A DNA stretch of 64,000 nt from JAVEDQ01 sp963783105 (GCA_963783105.1 CAWAMI010000004.1:310001-374000), one strand, 5' to 3'. Positions 1 through 9,263 are shown, counted from the stretch's first letter. Notes: generated by a model not told the origin, from the letters alone. Program-made: numbers and translations.

Positions 1-1009
1 TCAGCTCCGCGAGGAGTCGGAACGACGTGAGCCGATCCGCCGGGTCGTGCACCATCGTCGTCGCCATGATCTCGTTCGCCCCGGTGGCGGCGAGCAGGTC
101 CTCCAGGCCCCGGCGCACCGTCGTCGGGGAGCCGAGGACCGAGGTGGAGAACCGGTCCTCGAGCACTTGCCGATCCACCGGGGTGTAGGGGTACTCGGCC
201 GCCTCCTGCGGGCTCGGCAGCGGTCCCGGCCGGCCCTGGCGCAGCTTGACGAACGACAGCCCGGACGGCATCGCCAGCTCACGGGCTCGCTCGTCGGTGT
301 CGGCGACGAGCACGGACGCGGCGACCATCGCGTACGGCTCGGCGAGGGCCTCCGAGGGACGGAAGCGCTTCCGGTAGAGGTCCAGCGCCGGGATCGTGTT
401 GGCCGCGCTGAAGTGGTGCGCGAAGGCGAAGGGCAGTCCGAGCAGGCCCGCGACCTGGGCGCTGTAACCGCTCGAACCCAGCAGCCAGATCGCCGGGATC
501 GACGGCGGTCGCGGCACGGCGCTCATCGCCGCGTACGGGTGCCCGGTCGGGAACGAGTCGGTGAAGAACGAGACGAGGTCGCTGAGCTGCTCGGGGAAGT
601 CGTCGGCGGACAGCGCGTCGACGCTGCGGCGCAGGGCGGCGGCCGTCGCGGGGTCCGTGCCGGGGGCACGGCCGAGCCCGAGGTCGATCCGGCCCGGGTG
701 CAGGTTCTCGAGCATGCCGAACTGCTCGGCGACGACCAGCGGGGGATGGTTCGGCAGCATGACGCCGCCGGATCCCACCCGCAGCGTGCTGGTGGCGTCG
801 GCGATGCGACCGATGAGTACCGCCGGCGCGGAGCTCGCGATACCCGGCATGTTGTGGTGCTCGGCGACCCAGAAGCGCGTGTAGCCGAGGCGCTCCGCCT
901 CCTGCGCCAACTCCACCGTCGCCTGCAGCGCCGCCCGCGGCGTCGACCCGCTGGAGACCGGGGCGAGATCGAGGACGGACAGCGGCACGGCAAGGGGAGC
1001 GTCGGGCAT
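1..1009 (-). CDS. LLM-class flavin-dependent oxidoreductase (luciferase-like), 3' end cut by window edge
   Basis: Reading on the minus strand from an ATG at 1009 gives 336 open codons and no stop before the window edge. The start reads MPDAPLAVPLSVLDLAPVSS. Later stretches include AERLGYTRFWVAEHHNMPG and GSGGVMLPNHPPLVVAEQFG, which are hallmarks of the bacterial luciferase-like monooxygenase family (FMN/F420-type TIM barrel, group 1 subfamily). The family is usually 330-340 residues, so only a few C-terminal residues should be missing. It starts 45 bp after the kinase stop on the same strand and may be cotranscribed with it. The substrate cannot be predicted. Confidence 0.85.
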   Translation of the reverse strand, partial: MPDAPLAVPLSVLDLAPVSSGSTPRAALQATVELAQEAERLGYTRFWVAEHHNMPGIASSAPAVLIGRIADATSTLRVGSGGVMLPNHPPLVVAEQFGMLENLHPGRIDLGLGRAPGTDPATAAALRRSVDALSADDFPEQLSDLVSFFTDSFPTGHPYAAMSAVPRPPSIPAIWLLGSSGYSAQVAGLLGLPFAFAHHFSAANTIPALDLYRKRFRPSEALAEPYAMVAASVLVADTDERARELAMPSGLSFVKLRQGRPGPLPSPQEAAEYPYTPVDRQVLEDRFSTSVLGSPTTVRRGLEDLLAATGANEIMATTMVHDPADRLTSFRLLAEL

Positions 1010-1054
1010 GTCTCGCGCAACGTGCAGTGGCCGCACACCCTTCCCGCCGTGGGC

Positions 1055-4000
1055 TCAGCGGGAGCCGAGCAGGGCCTCCTGCAGGGCCGGGCGCACCTGG
1101 GCGAACTCGCGGTCGAGCCGCCGGAGCAGGTCGTCGACCTCCTCCGGGTCGAGGGAGCCGCTGCCCTCCAGGGCGGTCCGGCCGAGGTGCTCGAGGGCGG
1201 CGGCCACCTCGGCCACGCCGCGTGCCGCCAGCGAGGCGCTGCTGCCCTTGACCGCGTGCGCGAGCCGGGTGGTGCTCTCGGCGTCGATGATGCCGGCGCG
1301 GAGGGCGGCGAGACGCTCCTCGGTGGCCGACACGTAGCTCTCCAGCACCGCGGCGAGCGCGTCCGCCGGGAGCGTCACGAGGTCGTCGAGGATCTCCCGG
1401 TCCAGCAGGTCCGACTCGTCGTCGGCCGACGTGCCGGCCGCCTCGCCCGGACCCGGGCCCTGCGGGGCCCAGCGCTGCAACGTCTCCGCGAGCATGGCCA
1501 GCCGCACGGGCTTTCCGAGGTGATCGTCCATGCCGACGGACAGGCAGCGCTCCCGATCGACCGTCAGGGCGGACGCGGTCACCGCGATGATCGGGATGCG
1601 CCGCTCGGTGCCCTCGGCCCGCCGGATCTCCCGCGTGGCCTGGTAACCGTCCATCCGCGGCATCTGGCAGTCCATGAGGATGGCCGCGTAGTTGCCGACC
1701 CGAGCCGCCTCCACGGCCTCCACGCCGTCACCGACGACGTCGACCCGGTAGCCGAGTGAGGCCAGCTGGCCCAGCGCGACCTTCTGGTTCACCGGGTTGT
1801 CCTCGGCGAGCAGCAGGAGCGGCCCCTCGGACGCGGCGACGGCAGGGCCGGCAGGGTCGGCCGGCGCCGCACCGGGAACGCGGGACGAGCCGGCGAGCAG
1901 CGAGGCCGGCGTGCGCGCGGCGGGGATGTCCTTCGGCCGGACCGGGCTGGTCAGCACGAGCGTGAAGGAGAACGTGCTCCCGGTGCCGGGGCGGCTGATC
2001 AGATCGAGCGTGCCGCCGAGGAGGGTGGTCAGCGAAGAGCTGATCGCCAGTCCGAGGCCGGTGCCGCCGTAGCGGCGGGTCGTCGACTCCTCCGCCTGGC
2101 GGAACGGCTCGAACAGCGACGGCTGCTTGTCGGGGTCGATGCCGATCCCCGTGTCGACGACGGCGAAGCGGATCGCAACCGCCCGTCCGATCGTCGCCTC
2201 GCGGGTCACCTCCACGCGGACGCTGCCCTGCTCGGTGAACTTGCACGCGTTGCCGATCAGGTTGAGCAGCACCTGGCGCAGCCGCGTCGGGTCGGTACTG
2301 ACCCAGGCGGGCACGCGCGGGTCGACGTGACTGACCAGACGAAGGCCCTTCTCCTCGGCCGGACCCGCGAACAGTCGGACGGCGTCGTCGACGAGCACGC
2401 GCAGGTCGACGTCCACCACCTCGAGATCGAGCTGCCCCGCCTCGATCTTGGAGAAGTCGAGGACGTCGTCGAGCACCGTGAGCAGCGCCTGGGCGCTGCG
2501 GTGGGCGAGCGTCGCCTGCTCACGCTGCTCCGGCGGCAGGTCGGCGTCGCTGAGCAGCTGTGTCATGCCGAGCACGCCGTTCATCGGCGTCCGGATCTCG
2601 TGACTCATGTTGGCGACGAACGCCGACTTGAGGCGGGAGGCCTCCTCGGCGAGGTCGCGGGCGGTGGCGAGGTCGAGGGCCTGCTCCTCGAGCCGGGCGT
2701 TGGCGGCGGTCAGTTCGTGCGTCCGGGCCGCGAGTTGCTCGGCCGCGCGCTGCGCGGCGCTGATGTCGAGCACCTGCACGACGTACTGCTGGTCCGCTCC
2801 CTTGCCGCTGCGCATCAGGGCGCCGCTGATGTCGAGGATGATGTCGCGGTGCCGCTTGCGCGTGCGGAACGAGACGACCGCCCCGTCGTCGTCGACCGAC
2901 ACGTCCTCGCGCCCGGGTTCGAGGTCGTCGACCAGGTCGAAGGTGCTCCAGTCGCTGCCCAGCAGCTCCGCCACGGGTCGCCCGAGCATCGTGGCCAGCG
3001 TCGAGTTCACCGTGACCATCCGCTGGGTGCGCCGGTCGACGATCGCCATTCCGACGAGGGCGTCGTCGAACGCGCTGCGGAAGCGCTGCTGGCTCGCCAG
3101 CAGCTCGTCGGCGCTCTGTCGCTGACGCGAGCCGAGCCGGACGAGCAGCACCGTGCCGAACAGCAGCGCCAGCCCGAGCACGCCCGCCGTCCCGAACACG
3201 ACGCGGCGCAGCTGCGTCAGGCCGGCGAAGGCCTGGCTCTTGTCCACCTCGGCCGTCATCGACCAGCCGAGCCCCCCGACGGGGGCGAAGGCGCTCAGGG
3301 TGTCGGCGTGCGCGTTCTCGTCGATACCGGTCCGGCCGGCGAGAGCGCCGCGGACCCGGACGTCCTCGGAGCGCGAGACCAGCTCGTCGCCGACGAGCTC
3401 CGGGTCACTCAGGACGGTGCCGCGCTCGTCGGTCACGATCAGGCGCACACCCTGACCACGGGCCATCTCCGCGTAGGAGCGGAGCTGCGAGAAGTCGTAG
3501 GACATGCCGAGCACGGCCACCCGGCGGCCGGAGCTGTCCTGGACCCAGGTCGAGATCGAGACGACGCGGCCACCGTCGTGCCGGTTCTGGAAGGCGGGCG
3601 ACACGTAGGGGGTCTCGCGACCGCGGAGGCCCGTGAACCAGTCCCGGTAGCTGAAGTCCGAGCCGACCAGCGCCTGCGTGGCCTGGTCGTCGGGGGCGGC
3701 CGCGAGAAGCCGCCCGTTGATGTCGGTGAGCCAGGCGCCCGAGATCCCGGGGTCGAGGGTGCGCAGCTGTCGCAGCTGGTCGTCGACGGCGGGCAGGTCG
3801 ACCTTCATCGGGTCGCCGGCGCCGACCGCGTCTCCGAGCAGGTGCCGATGGGCGGCGTTGCCGCTGACGGCGACGAGCTGGGTCAACTGCTGTTCGGTGA
3901 AGGCGGCGGCGCCGGTTGCTGCGGCCCCGACCCGCGTCTCGACGTCGGCGCGCACGGCCCGGCCGGCGTAGGTCAGGCCGCCGAAGGACAGGACCGCGAG

Positions 4001-4225
4001 CGGCACGAGCGTGAGCAGGGCGAAGCACAAGGCAGCAGCGACTCGCGCGAGTCGTTGCGAAACCCGCGAGGCTCGTCCATAAGCGCTCACCGTCCAGGTG
4101 TCGTCGCAGATCTCCCCGAGGTTGATCTCCGAGTCCCCGGTTTCACTCCCACGAGCGAACCCGTCACTCAGGTGGCCGCCCGCGGCGGCGGCCGGGGAGT
4201 GGCCCGCCGAGGGCGACGCCGACAC
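1055..4225 (-). CDS. Hybrid sensor histidine kinase with Cache, PAS, HisKA, HATPase, receiver and HPt domains
   Basis: 1056 residues from a GTG start. The transmembrane helices lie at about 60-82 and 343-363 and enclose a roughly 260-residue extracytoplasmic sensor that looks like a double Cache domain. A PAS domain follows at about 380-490. The HisKA box carries SHEIRTPMNG with phospho-His near 542. The HATPase has the N box LNLIGNACKF near 655 and DTGIGI near 691. A receiver domain has LMDCQMPRMDG with Asp near 852, and a C-terminal HPt domain has HAVKGSS with His near 990. All phosphorelay residues appear intact, so this is a complete multistep relay in one chain. It starts 12 bp after the upstream response regulator. 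An internal GTG at 4090 is an alternative start just before the first helix. Confidence 0.93.
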   Translation of the reverse strand: MSASPSAGHSPAAAAGGHLSDGFARGSETGDSEINLGEICDDTWTVSAYGRASRVSQRLARVAAALCFALLTLVPLAVLSFGGLTYAGRAVRADVETRVGAAATGAAAFTEQQLTQLVAVSGNAAHRHLLGDAVGAGDPMKVDLPAVDDQLRQLRTLDPGISGAWLTDINGRLLAAAPDDQATQALVGSDFSYRDWFTGLRGRETPYVSPAFQNRHDGGRVVSISTWVQDSSGRRVAVLGMSYDFSQLRSYAEMARGQGVRLIVTDERGTVLSDPELVGDELVSRSEDVRVRGALAGRTGIDENAHADTLSAFAPVGGLGWSMTAEVDKSQAFAGLTQLRRVVFGTAGVLGLALLFGTVLLVRLGSRQRQSADELLASQQRFRSAFDDALVGMAIVDRRTQRMVTVNSTLATMLGRPVAELLGSDWSTFDLVDDLEPGREDVSVDDDGAVVSFRTRKRHRDIILDISGALMRSGKGADQQYVVQVLDISAAQRAAEQLAARTHELTAANARLEEQALDLATARDLAEEASRLKSAFVANMSHEIRTPMNGVLGMTQLLSDADLPPEQREQATLAHRSAQALLTVLDDVLDFSKIEAGQLDLEVVDVDLRVLVDDAVRLFAGPAEEKGLRLVSHVDPRVPAWVSTDPTRLRQVLLNLIGNACKFTEQGSVRVEVTREATIGRAVAIRFAVVDTGIGIDPDKQPSLFEPFRQAEESTTRRYGGTGLGLAISSSLTTLLGGTLDLISRPGTGSTFSFTLVLTSPVRPKDIPAARTPASLLAGSSRVPGAAPADPAGPAVAASEGPLLLLAEDNPVNQKVALGQLASLGYRVDVVGDGVEAVEAARVGNYAAILMDCQMPRMDGYQATREIRRAEGTERRIPIIAVTASALTVDRERCLSVGMDDHLGKPVRLAMLAETLQRWAPQGPGPGEAAGTSADDESDLLDREILDDLVTLPADALAAVLESYVSATEERLAALRAGIIDAESTTRLAHAVKGSSASLAARGVAEVAAALEHLGRTALEGSGSLDPEEVDDLLRRLDREFAQVRPALQEALLGSR

Positions 4226-4237
4226 GGGGCGGCGCTT

Positions 4238-4630
4238 CTACCAGCCGTCGCCGGCGCTCACCGCGGCCGCGTTCAGAGCCTTGTCGACGGCGGCGAGCAG
4301 CGCGGACGCGACGAAAGGCTTGGTCAGGTACGTGGCGCCGAGGGCGCGACCGGCCTCGATGTCCTGCGGCTGCACGCGGGCGCTGAGGAAGACGGCGGGC
4401 AGGCTCTCCGCGCCGGGACGCTGCCGCAGCTCGGCAAGCAGCTCGAGCCCGTTCATGCCCGGCATGCTCACGTCGAGCACGGCGACGTCCGGCATGCCGC
4501 GCTCGTCCACCACGCGCAGTGCCTCGTCGGGGTCAGCGGCGCTGACGACCCGGTGACCGCCGTTCTTGAGGCGGATCTGGACCAGGTTCAGGACGACGGG
4601 ATCATCGTCGACGACCAGCAGTCGGCTCAT
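4238..4630 (-). CDS. Single-domain response regulator (CheY-like)
   Basis: 130 residues from an ATG at 4630, preceded by a strong GGAGGAGG ribosome site; an upstream in-frame ATG at 4705 has no such site. The protein is one receiver domain: acidic DDD at 8-10, phospho-acceptor Asp53 in VLDVSMPGMNG, and the conserved Lys in LTKPF. There is no output domain, so it probably acts as a phosphorelay partner of the hybrid kinase encoded immediately downstream, or binds another protein. Confidence 0.9.
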   Translation of the reverse strand: MSRLLVVDDDPVVLNLVQIRLKNGGHRVVSAADPDEALRVVDERGMPDVAVLDVSMPGMNGLELLAELRQRPGAESLPAVFLSARVQPQDIEAGRALGATYLTKPFVASALLAAVDKALNAAAVSAGDGW

Positions 4631-4773
4631 CGGTGCTCCTCCTCCCTCACTGCGGGAAGTCGGGAGCCCGAGCCCTTCTGCACGAGCCTCCCGGTCCGTA
4701 CCCATCGGGCGCAGGGGCGGATTTCCCAGCGGTCGACGGAAAGGATGTTGGGGAATTCACCCGAAGGCGTGAG

Positions 4774-4799
4774 CCGACCGGGCGAATCTTCCCGGTCGG
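4774..4799. repeat. Perfect 9-bp inverted repeat in a divergent intergenic region
   Basis: CCGACCGGG and CCCGGTCGG are separated by 8 bases. The pair lies between the divergently transcribed response regulator (start 4630) and the DUF2510 gene (start 4910), so it may be an operator or an mRNA leader hairpin. No T-tract follows, which argues against a simple intrinsic terminator. Nothing else recognisable is seen between 4631 and 4909. Confidence 0.4.
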
Positions 4800-4909
4800 T
4801 CCGACCCGATCGGTGCTGCGCTTCAGGCGTGGATCGGCGGACCCGAAAGACGCTGGGTGACGTACTCCCGCGTCCCGTCGAGCCTGCCCGCGCCGATCGG
4901 TCCGCACCG

Positions 4910-6124
4910 ATGACGGCGCCGGCTGCTCCCGCCCCGGGCTTCTACGCCGACCCGCTCGACCCGGCCGGGCAGCGGTGGTGGGACGGATCCGCCTGGACCG
5001 AGACCGTGCGCCCCGCCGTCGCCGAGGAGGACCTTCCCGCCGAGCCGGTCGTGGACGAGTTCGTCACGGACGAGTTCGACGAGAGCAATCCGGACAGCGT
5101 CCCGGGTCTGGCTCCCGACCCGCTGCCCGCATCCGGTCTGCCCGTTGAGCGGGCCACGACCGCCGCCGAACTCGCGACGCAACCCCTGGTCACCGTGCCG
5201 CCCGGCCTCTACCCGGACCCCTACGGCCAGGCCGCGCTGCGCCGATGGGACGGCACGCAGTGGACGACCGAGACCTCCGACGGGCTGCCGTTCGAGCCGG
5301 AGCCTCCCGCCGCGGAGTCGGTCCCGGCCGTCGATCCGCCCGCCTTCCCGACCCGGTCCGACGTCCTGCCTCCGTCGCGGCGCCCCGGCGGAGGGTGGGC
5401 CCGGCCCACGCGCTCCCGGCGCCCCTCGACCCGGGTTCTCGCCGCGGCGGCCGTCGTCGTCCTCAGCGTCGGCGTGCGGGTCTTCTTCCTCCTCGACGAC
5501 GACGGGCCCGCTCCCGCGCCGTCGCAGGTCGCGCAGACGATCAACCTCCGGGCCGGGGACCTGCCGCGCGGGTGGACCCCGCAGGATGCCTCGACGCCGG
5601 ACGCCGACCCCGGGGAATCCGCCCTCAGCGGTTCCAACGACACCGGGCCGGCCCTCGCCCGCTGCCTCGGCGCTCCTGACCCCGTGAAGGCGGAGGTCTA
5701 CAGCGCGACGAGCCCGACGTACACCAGCGGTGCGGCGGAGGTCTCGAGCGACGTCACCGTCGTGCGGGACGCAGGTACGGCGGCCGCCGACCTCCGGGCG
5801 ATGCGCGGCCCCAAGGTGGCGAGCTGCATCTCGACCGTCGCGAACCCGGCGCTGAAGAAGGCGCTGGCCGCGCGGGGGATCACGCTCAGCGGGTTCACCG
5901 TCAAGCGGCTGCCGGACGTTCCCGCGAACGGTTACGCGATGCGACTGACCTGGACCATGACGGCCCGGGGTCGCTCGATGCCGCTGCACAGCGACGTCTA
6001 CGGTTTCGCCCGCGGCGCGGTCGAGGTCGAGCTGACCTCGACCAAGGCCGGCGCGACGCCGGACCCGAAGCTCGGCCGTCAGATGCTGCAGCTGCTGCAG
6101 ACGCGGGCCGCCCACATCGGTTGA
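4910..6124 (+). CDS. Membrane protein with two N-terminal DUF2510 repeats
   Basis: 404 residues from an ATG at 4910. Two DUF2510 motifs are visible: PGFYADP with RWWDGSAWT near residue 5-30, and PGLYPDP with RRWDGTQWT near 100-125. These tryptophan-rich modules are common at the N terminus of actinobacterial membrane proteins. A proline-rich linker leads to one transmembrane helix near 180-200 (VLAAAAVVVLSVGVRVFFLL). An extracytoplasmic domain of about 200 residues follows, with two Cys, that resembles PknH-type sensor domains in overall layout only. The open frame extends far upstream, but that part is antisense to the kinase and is not coding. Function unknown. Confidence 0.82.
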   Translation: MTAPAAPAPGFYADPLDPAGQRWWDGSAWTETVRPAVAEEDLPAEPVVDEFVTDEFDESNPDSVPGLAPDPLPASGLPVERATTAAELATQPLVTVPPGLYPDPYGQAALRRWDGTQWTTETSDGLPFEPEPPAAESVPAVDPPAFPTRSDVLPPSRRPGGGWARPTRSRRPSTRVLAAAAVVVLSVGVRVFFLLDDDGPAPAPSQVAQTINLRAGDLPRGWTPQDASTPDADPGESALSGSNDTGPALARCLGAPDPVKAEVYSATSPTYTSGAAEVSSDVTVVRDAGTAAADLRAMRGPKVASCISTVANPALKKALAARGITLSGFTVKRLPDVPANGYAMRLTWTMTARGRSMPLHSDVYGFARGAVEVELTSTKAGATPDPKLGRQMLQLLQTRAAHIG

Positions 6125-6156
6125 TGAGGCCTCCGGGCCGTCCCTAGGGTCGGCAC

Positions 6157-6831
6157 GTGACCCCCGGCGTCTGGTACGTCCTGCAGCACGTGCCGTTCGA
6201 GGGGCCGGGGCTGATCGCCGCCGCCGCCGCGGAGGCCGGTCTCGACCTCCGGGTGCGCCGCCTCGACCTCGGCGAGCCGGTGCCCGACCCCGTCGACCTC
6301 GACGGGCTGGTCGTGATGGGCGGCCCGATGGGCGCCTTCGACGACGACGACCACCCGCGGCTGGGCGAGGAGCGGGATCTGCTCGCCCGCGCCGTGGCGG
6401 CGGGCCGGCCGGTCCTCGGGGTGTGCCTCGGCGCGCAGCTGCTCGCCGCGGCGTGCGGCGGGCGCGTCGTCCGGGGTGACGCGGGGGAGGAGATCGGCCT
6501 CGGCATCGTCGAGCTGACCGGGGACGGCCGGGCGGACCCCGTGCTCGGCCCGGCGGGCCGCGTGCTGCCGGTGCTGCACTGGCACGGCGACACCTACGTC
6601 CGGCCGCACGGGGCGCCGGGGCTGGCGGTCTCGAGCCGCTACCCGGAGCAGGCCTTCCGCATCGGCGAGCGGGCCTACGGTCTGCAGTTCCACGTCGAGA
6701 TCGACGAGCCCGCGGCCGCGGCGATGGAGCCGTACCTGCCGGGCGACGTCCGGCTCGATCGCCGTCACCTCGCGCTGGTCACCCGCACGGGCCGGGAGGT
6801 TCTGCGGCGCTTCTTCGCCCTGACTGCCTGA
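6157..6831 (+). CDS. Class I glutamine amidotransferase (GMP synthase-like)
   Basis: 224 residues from a GTG start. The nucleophile elbow reads VLGVCLGAQLLA (Cys near 89). The catalytic His-Glu pair is in YGLQFHVEID near 171. This is the usual Cys-His-Glu triad of stand-alone GATase1 proteins related to the amidotransferase half of GMP synthase. Family members act on varied amines, for example gamma-glutamyl compounds, and no ATP-pyrophosphatase domain is attached. The gene is convergent with the MshC-like gene at its 3' end. Confidence 0.85.
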   Translation: MTPGVWYVLQHVPFEGPGLIAAAAAEAGLDLRVRRLDLGEPVPDPVDLDGLVVMGGPMGAFDDDDHPRLGEERDLLARAVAAGRPVLGVCLGAQLLAAACGGRVVRGDAGEEIGLGIVELTGDGRADPVLGPAGRVLPVLHWHGDTYVRPHGAPGLAVSSRYPEQAFRIGERAYGLQFHVEIDEPAAAAMEPYLPGDVRLDRRHLALVTRTGREVLRRFFALTA

Positions 6832-6847
6832 CTTTCGCCCGGCCGTG

Positions 6848-7999
6848 TCAGGAGGGCAGGCCGAGCAGCCGTACCGCGGAACGCGCCGCCGCCCCGCCCG
6901 AGGAGATCGCCGCATCGAGTGCGCGGGGCACGTCGAGGTCGTCGAGCAGCGCGTCGAGGACCTCGCCCTCCCCGGCACCGCTGCCGTTCGGCCGCCCGGC
7001 GGCGGCGTAGAGGTCGTCAACCCGGGCCTCGGCGGACTCGAGCAGGTCGTCGGAGAAGTCCCACCCGGCGTGCCAGGTGCGGTCGAGCAGCAGCAGGCGC
7101 AGCGCCGCAGGCCGGTGGCGGCGCAGCACGTCGCCGACGAGCACGAGGTTGCCGGCCGACTTGGCCATTTTCGCCCCCTCGACGCCCACCGTTCCGATGT
7201 GCATCCAGGCGCGGGCGAACGGGGTCACGCCGCAGACGGCCTCGGCCTGGGCCGCCTCGTAGGTGTGGTGCGGGAAGCGCAGGTCTGCTCCGCCGGCGTG
7301 CAGGTCGAGCGAGGCGCCGACCACCGTCAGCGCCATCGCGGTACAGCCGGCGTGCCAGCCGGGGCGCCCCGGGCCCCATGGCGACGGCCAGGCCGGTTCG
7401 CCGGGCGCGGCCCGCTGCCAGAGCACCGCGTCGAGCGGGTCGGCGCGGTGCGGGTCGTCCAGCTTCTCGCCGTGCTCGGCGAGCAGCGCCTCGGCCTGCG
7501 CCCGGTCGAGCCCCGCGCGGGCGGGGACGTCCGCGCCGCGGAAGTAGACCGAGCCGCCCGACTCGTAGGCGGAGCCGAGGGTCAGCAGGTGCGCCGCCAA
7601 CCGCACGACGGCCTCGACGTGGCGGTGGATGCGGGGCTCGTGGTCGGGGGCACGCACCCCCAGCGCCGCCATGTCGCGGTCGAACCGGAACTGCTGCAGC
7701 ACCGCCAGCTGGTCGTAGGGGGTGTTGGCGCGCTGCGCCGCGGCGAGGATGTCGTCGTCGACGTCCGTCACGTTCCGGCAGACCTCGACGTCCACGCCCA
7801 GCGCGCGCAGCACGCGGACCGCGGTGTCCACCCAGACGAAGGTGGCGGCGTGACCGAGGTGGGTCGTGTCGTAGGGCGTGATGCCGCAGGCGTAGACCCG
7901 GGCGCGCCCGACGATCGGCAGGGCCGTGCCACGCAGCCGGAGGGCTCGCGCGGGCGTCTCGATCGAGCGGGGGAGATCCACGTCGTGAAACTCTGCCAT
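6848..7999 (-). CDS. MshC / cysteinyl-tRNA synthetase-like ligase
   Basis: 383 residues from an ATG at 7999. The class I synthetase signature HLGHA is at 47-51 and KMAKS at 277-281 (canonical KMSKS). Candidate Zn ligands Cys38 (YACGITPYD), Cys219 (WHAGC) and His244 (FPHH) match the MshC/CysS pattern. MshC joins cysteine to glucosaminyl-inositol in mycothiol synthesis. This copy is a little short and differs from textbook MshC at WHAGC (usually WH-x-EC) and in HAGGADL (usually QGGGSDL). It could therefore be the mycothiol ligase or a paralogue with another amine acceptor. No tRNA-binding C-terminal domain is seen. Confidence 0.8.
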   Translation of the reverse strand: MAEFHDVDLPRSIETPARALRLRGTALPIVGRARVYACGITPYDTTHLGHAATFVWVDTAVRVLRALGVDVEVCRNVTDVDDDILAAAQRANTPYDQLAVLQQFRFDRDMAALGVRAPDHEPRIHRHVEAVVRLAAHLLTLGSAYESGGSVYFRGADVPARAGLDRAQAEALLAEHGEKLDDPHRADPLDAVLWQRAAPGEPAWPSPWGPGRPGWHAGCTAMALTVVGASLDLHAGGADLRFPHHTYEAAQAEAVCGVTPFARAWMHIGTVGVEGAKMAKSAGNLVLVGDVLRRHRPAALRLLLLDRTWHAGWDFSDDLLESAEARVDDLYAAAGRPNGSGAGEGEVLDALLDDLDVPRALDAAISSGGAAARSAVRLLGLPS

Positions 8000-8050
8000 T
8001 GTCCGGGGCGAAGGGGTTCCTCCTTTGCGGGTTCTGCCGATGGCGGAAGC

Positions 8051-8353
8051 ATGGCGCTGCTCGAGATGACAACCGACGTGGACACGGTGAGCGTGGCGGT
8101 GCGCGGCCCCGTCGACCGGGACGTCGTGGACCAGCTGCGCTCGGTGCTCGCCAGCGTCGTGGCGCCCGTGGCGCCCGAGACGGCGATGGAGCTCGACCTG
8201 CGGGACGCCACCTCGTTCCCGCGGCTCGGGATCGGCGTGCTCGTCTCCGCCCGCCGCTGGTTCGGCGACCGGCTGCGCATCCGGGGCAACAGCGAGGTGT
8301 TCGCCCTGGTCGAGGAGACGGGTCTGGGCCGGGTGCTGCACCTGTCCGTCTGA
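8051..8353 (+). CDS. STAS-domain protein lacking the phosphorylatable serine
   Basis: 100 residues, the size of an anti-sigma-factor antagonist (RsbV/SpoIIAA fold). The core strand-helix reads MELDLRDATSFPRLGIGVLV. Classical antagonists carry an Asp-Ser pair before the Gly-Leu of this helix, but here the equivalent positions read Pro-Arg. Regulation by serine phosphorylation is therefore unlikely, and a structural or ligand-binding role is more probable. The gene starts 51 bp from the divergent MshC-like gene, so both share a very short promoter region. Confidence 0.72.
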   Translation: MALLEMTTDVDTVSVAVRGPVDRDVVDQLRSVLASVVAPVAPETAMELDLRDATSFPRLGIGVLVSARRWFGDRLRIRGNSEVFALVEETGLGRVLHLSV

Positions 8354-8516
8354 CGTCGTTGCCCCGAGACGTGCGTTGGGTGCTCAAACTTTGACGAAGC
8401 CCGGGGTCGAGTCCCTGAAAAACGCCCAGAAAACGGCCTGAACCGGGCAACGAGGCCCGAGCTTTGTCCGGATCTGGACGGAGCTCGGGTGTGACGGCCG
8501 GTGGCACGATCGGCGC

Positions 8517-9263
8517 ATGACCTCATCGGACACCCGCGTCGCCGTCATCACCGGAGCGAGCAGCGGCATCGGCGCCGCGGCGGCGCGGGCGCTGTCCGCC
8601 GCCGGCTTCGCGGTCGTGCTCGGTGCGCGGCGGCTCGAGCGGGTGCGCGCCGTGGCCGAGGAGTGCGGACCCGACGCCCGGGCGGCCGAGCTCGACGTGA
8701 CCGATCCGGAGTCGGTCGCCGCGTTCGCGGCCGGCATCGAGCGCTGCGACCTCCTGCTGAACAACGCAGGCGGCGCCCTCGGCCTCGCGCCGGTGGCCGA
8801 GGCCGACGAACAGCAGTGGCGCTGGATGTACGAGGCCAACGTGCTCGGCACCATGCGCATGACCCGCGCCCTTCTCCCGGCGCTGCGGGCCGCCGAGGGC
8901 CATCTCATCAACATCGGGTCCGTGGCCGGCGTGGAGACCTACGACGGCGGCGGCGGCTACACCGCGGTCAAGCACGCCCTGCGCGCGGTCACCGACACGC
9001 TCCGGCTCGAGCTGCTCGGCACCGGCATCCGGGTCACCGAGATCGCCCCCGGCCTGGTCGAGACCGAGTTCTCGCTGGTGCGGCTGGGCTCGCGGGAGAA
9101 GGCGGACGCGGTCTACGCGGGGATGACGCCGCTGACCGCCGACGACGTCGCCGACACGATCGTCTACGTCGCGACCCGCCCGCCGCACGTCAACCTGGCC
9201 TATGTGCGGCTCACCCCCACCGACCAGGCGACCTCGAAGGCCGTGCACCGCCGCACGAGCTGA
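8517..9263 (+). CDS. SDR-family NAD(P)-dependent oxidoreductase
   Basis: 248 residues from an ATG start. Classical short-chain dehydrogenase features are all present: cofactor loop TGASSGIG at 12-19, NNAG at 82-85, Ser135, and the YTAVK catalytic Tyr148/Lys152. GARR after the second strand suggests NADP preference. It resembles YdfG/serine 3-dehydrogenase-like SDRs (TDTLRLELLGTGIRVTEIAPGLVETEF). The true substrate is unknown. Confidence 0.88.
   Translation: MTSSDTRVAVITGASSGIGAAAARALSAAGFAVVLGARRLERVRAVAEECGPDARAAELDVTDPESVAAFAAGIERCDLLLNNAGGALGLAPVAEADEQQWRWMYEANVLGTMRMTRALLPALRAAEGHLINIGSVAGVETYDGGGGYTAVKHALRAVTDTLRLELLGTGIRVTEIAPGLVETEFSLVRLGSREKADAVYAGMTPLTADDVADTIVYVATRPPHVNLAYVRLTPTDQATSKAVHRRTS

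Noticed and set aside
47..1759. 570-residue plus-strand open frame over the flavin monooxygenase and kinase genes
   Set aside because: Antisense shadow of two well-supported minus-strand genes; Arg/Gly/His-rich composition without any domain.
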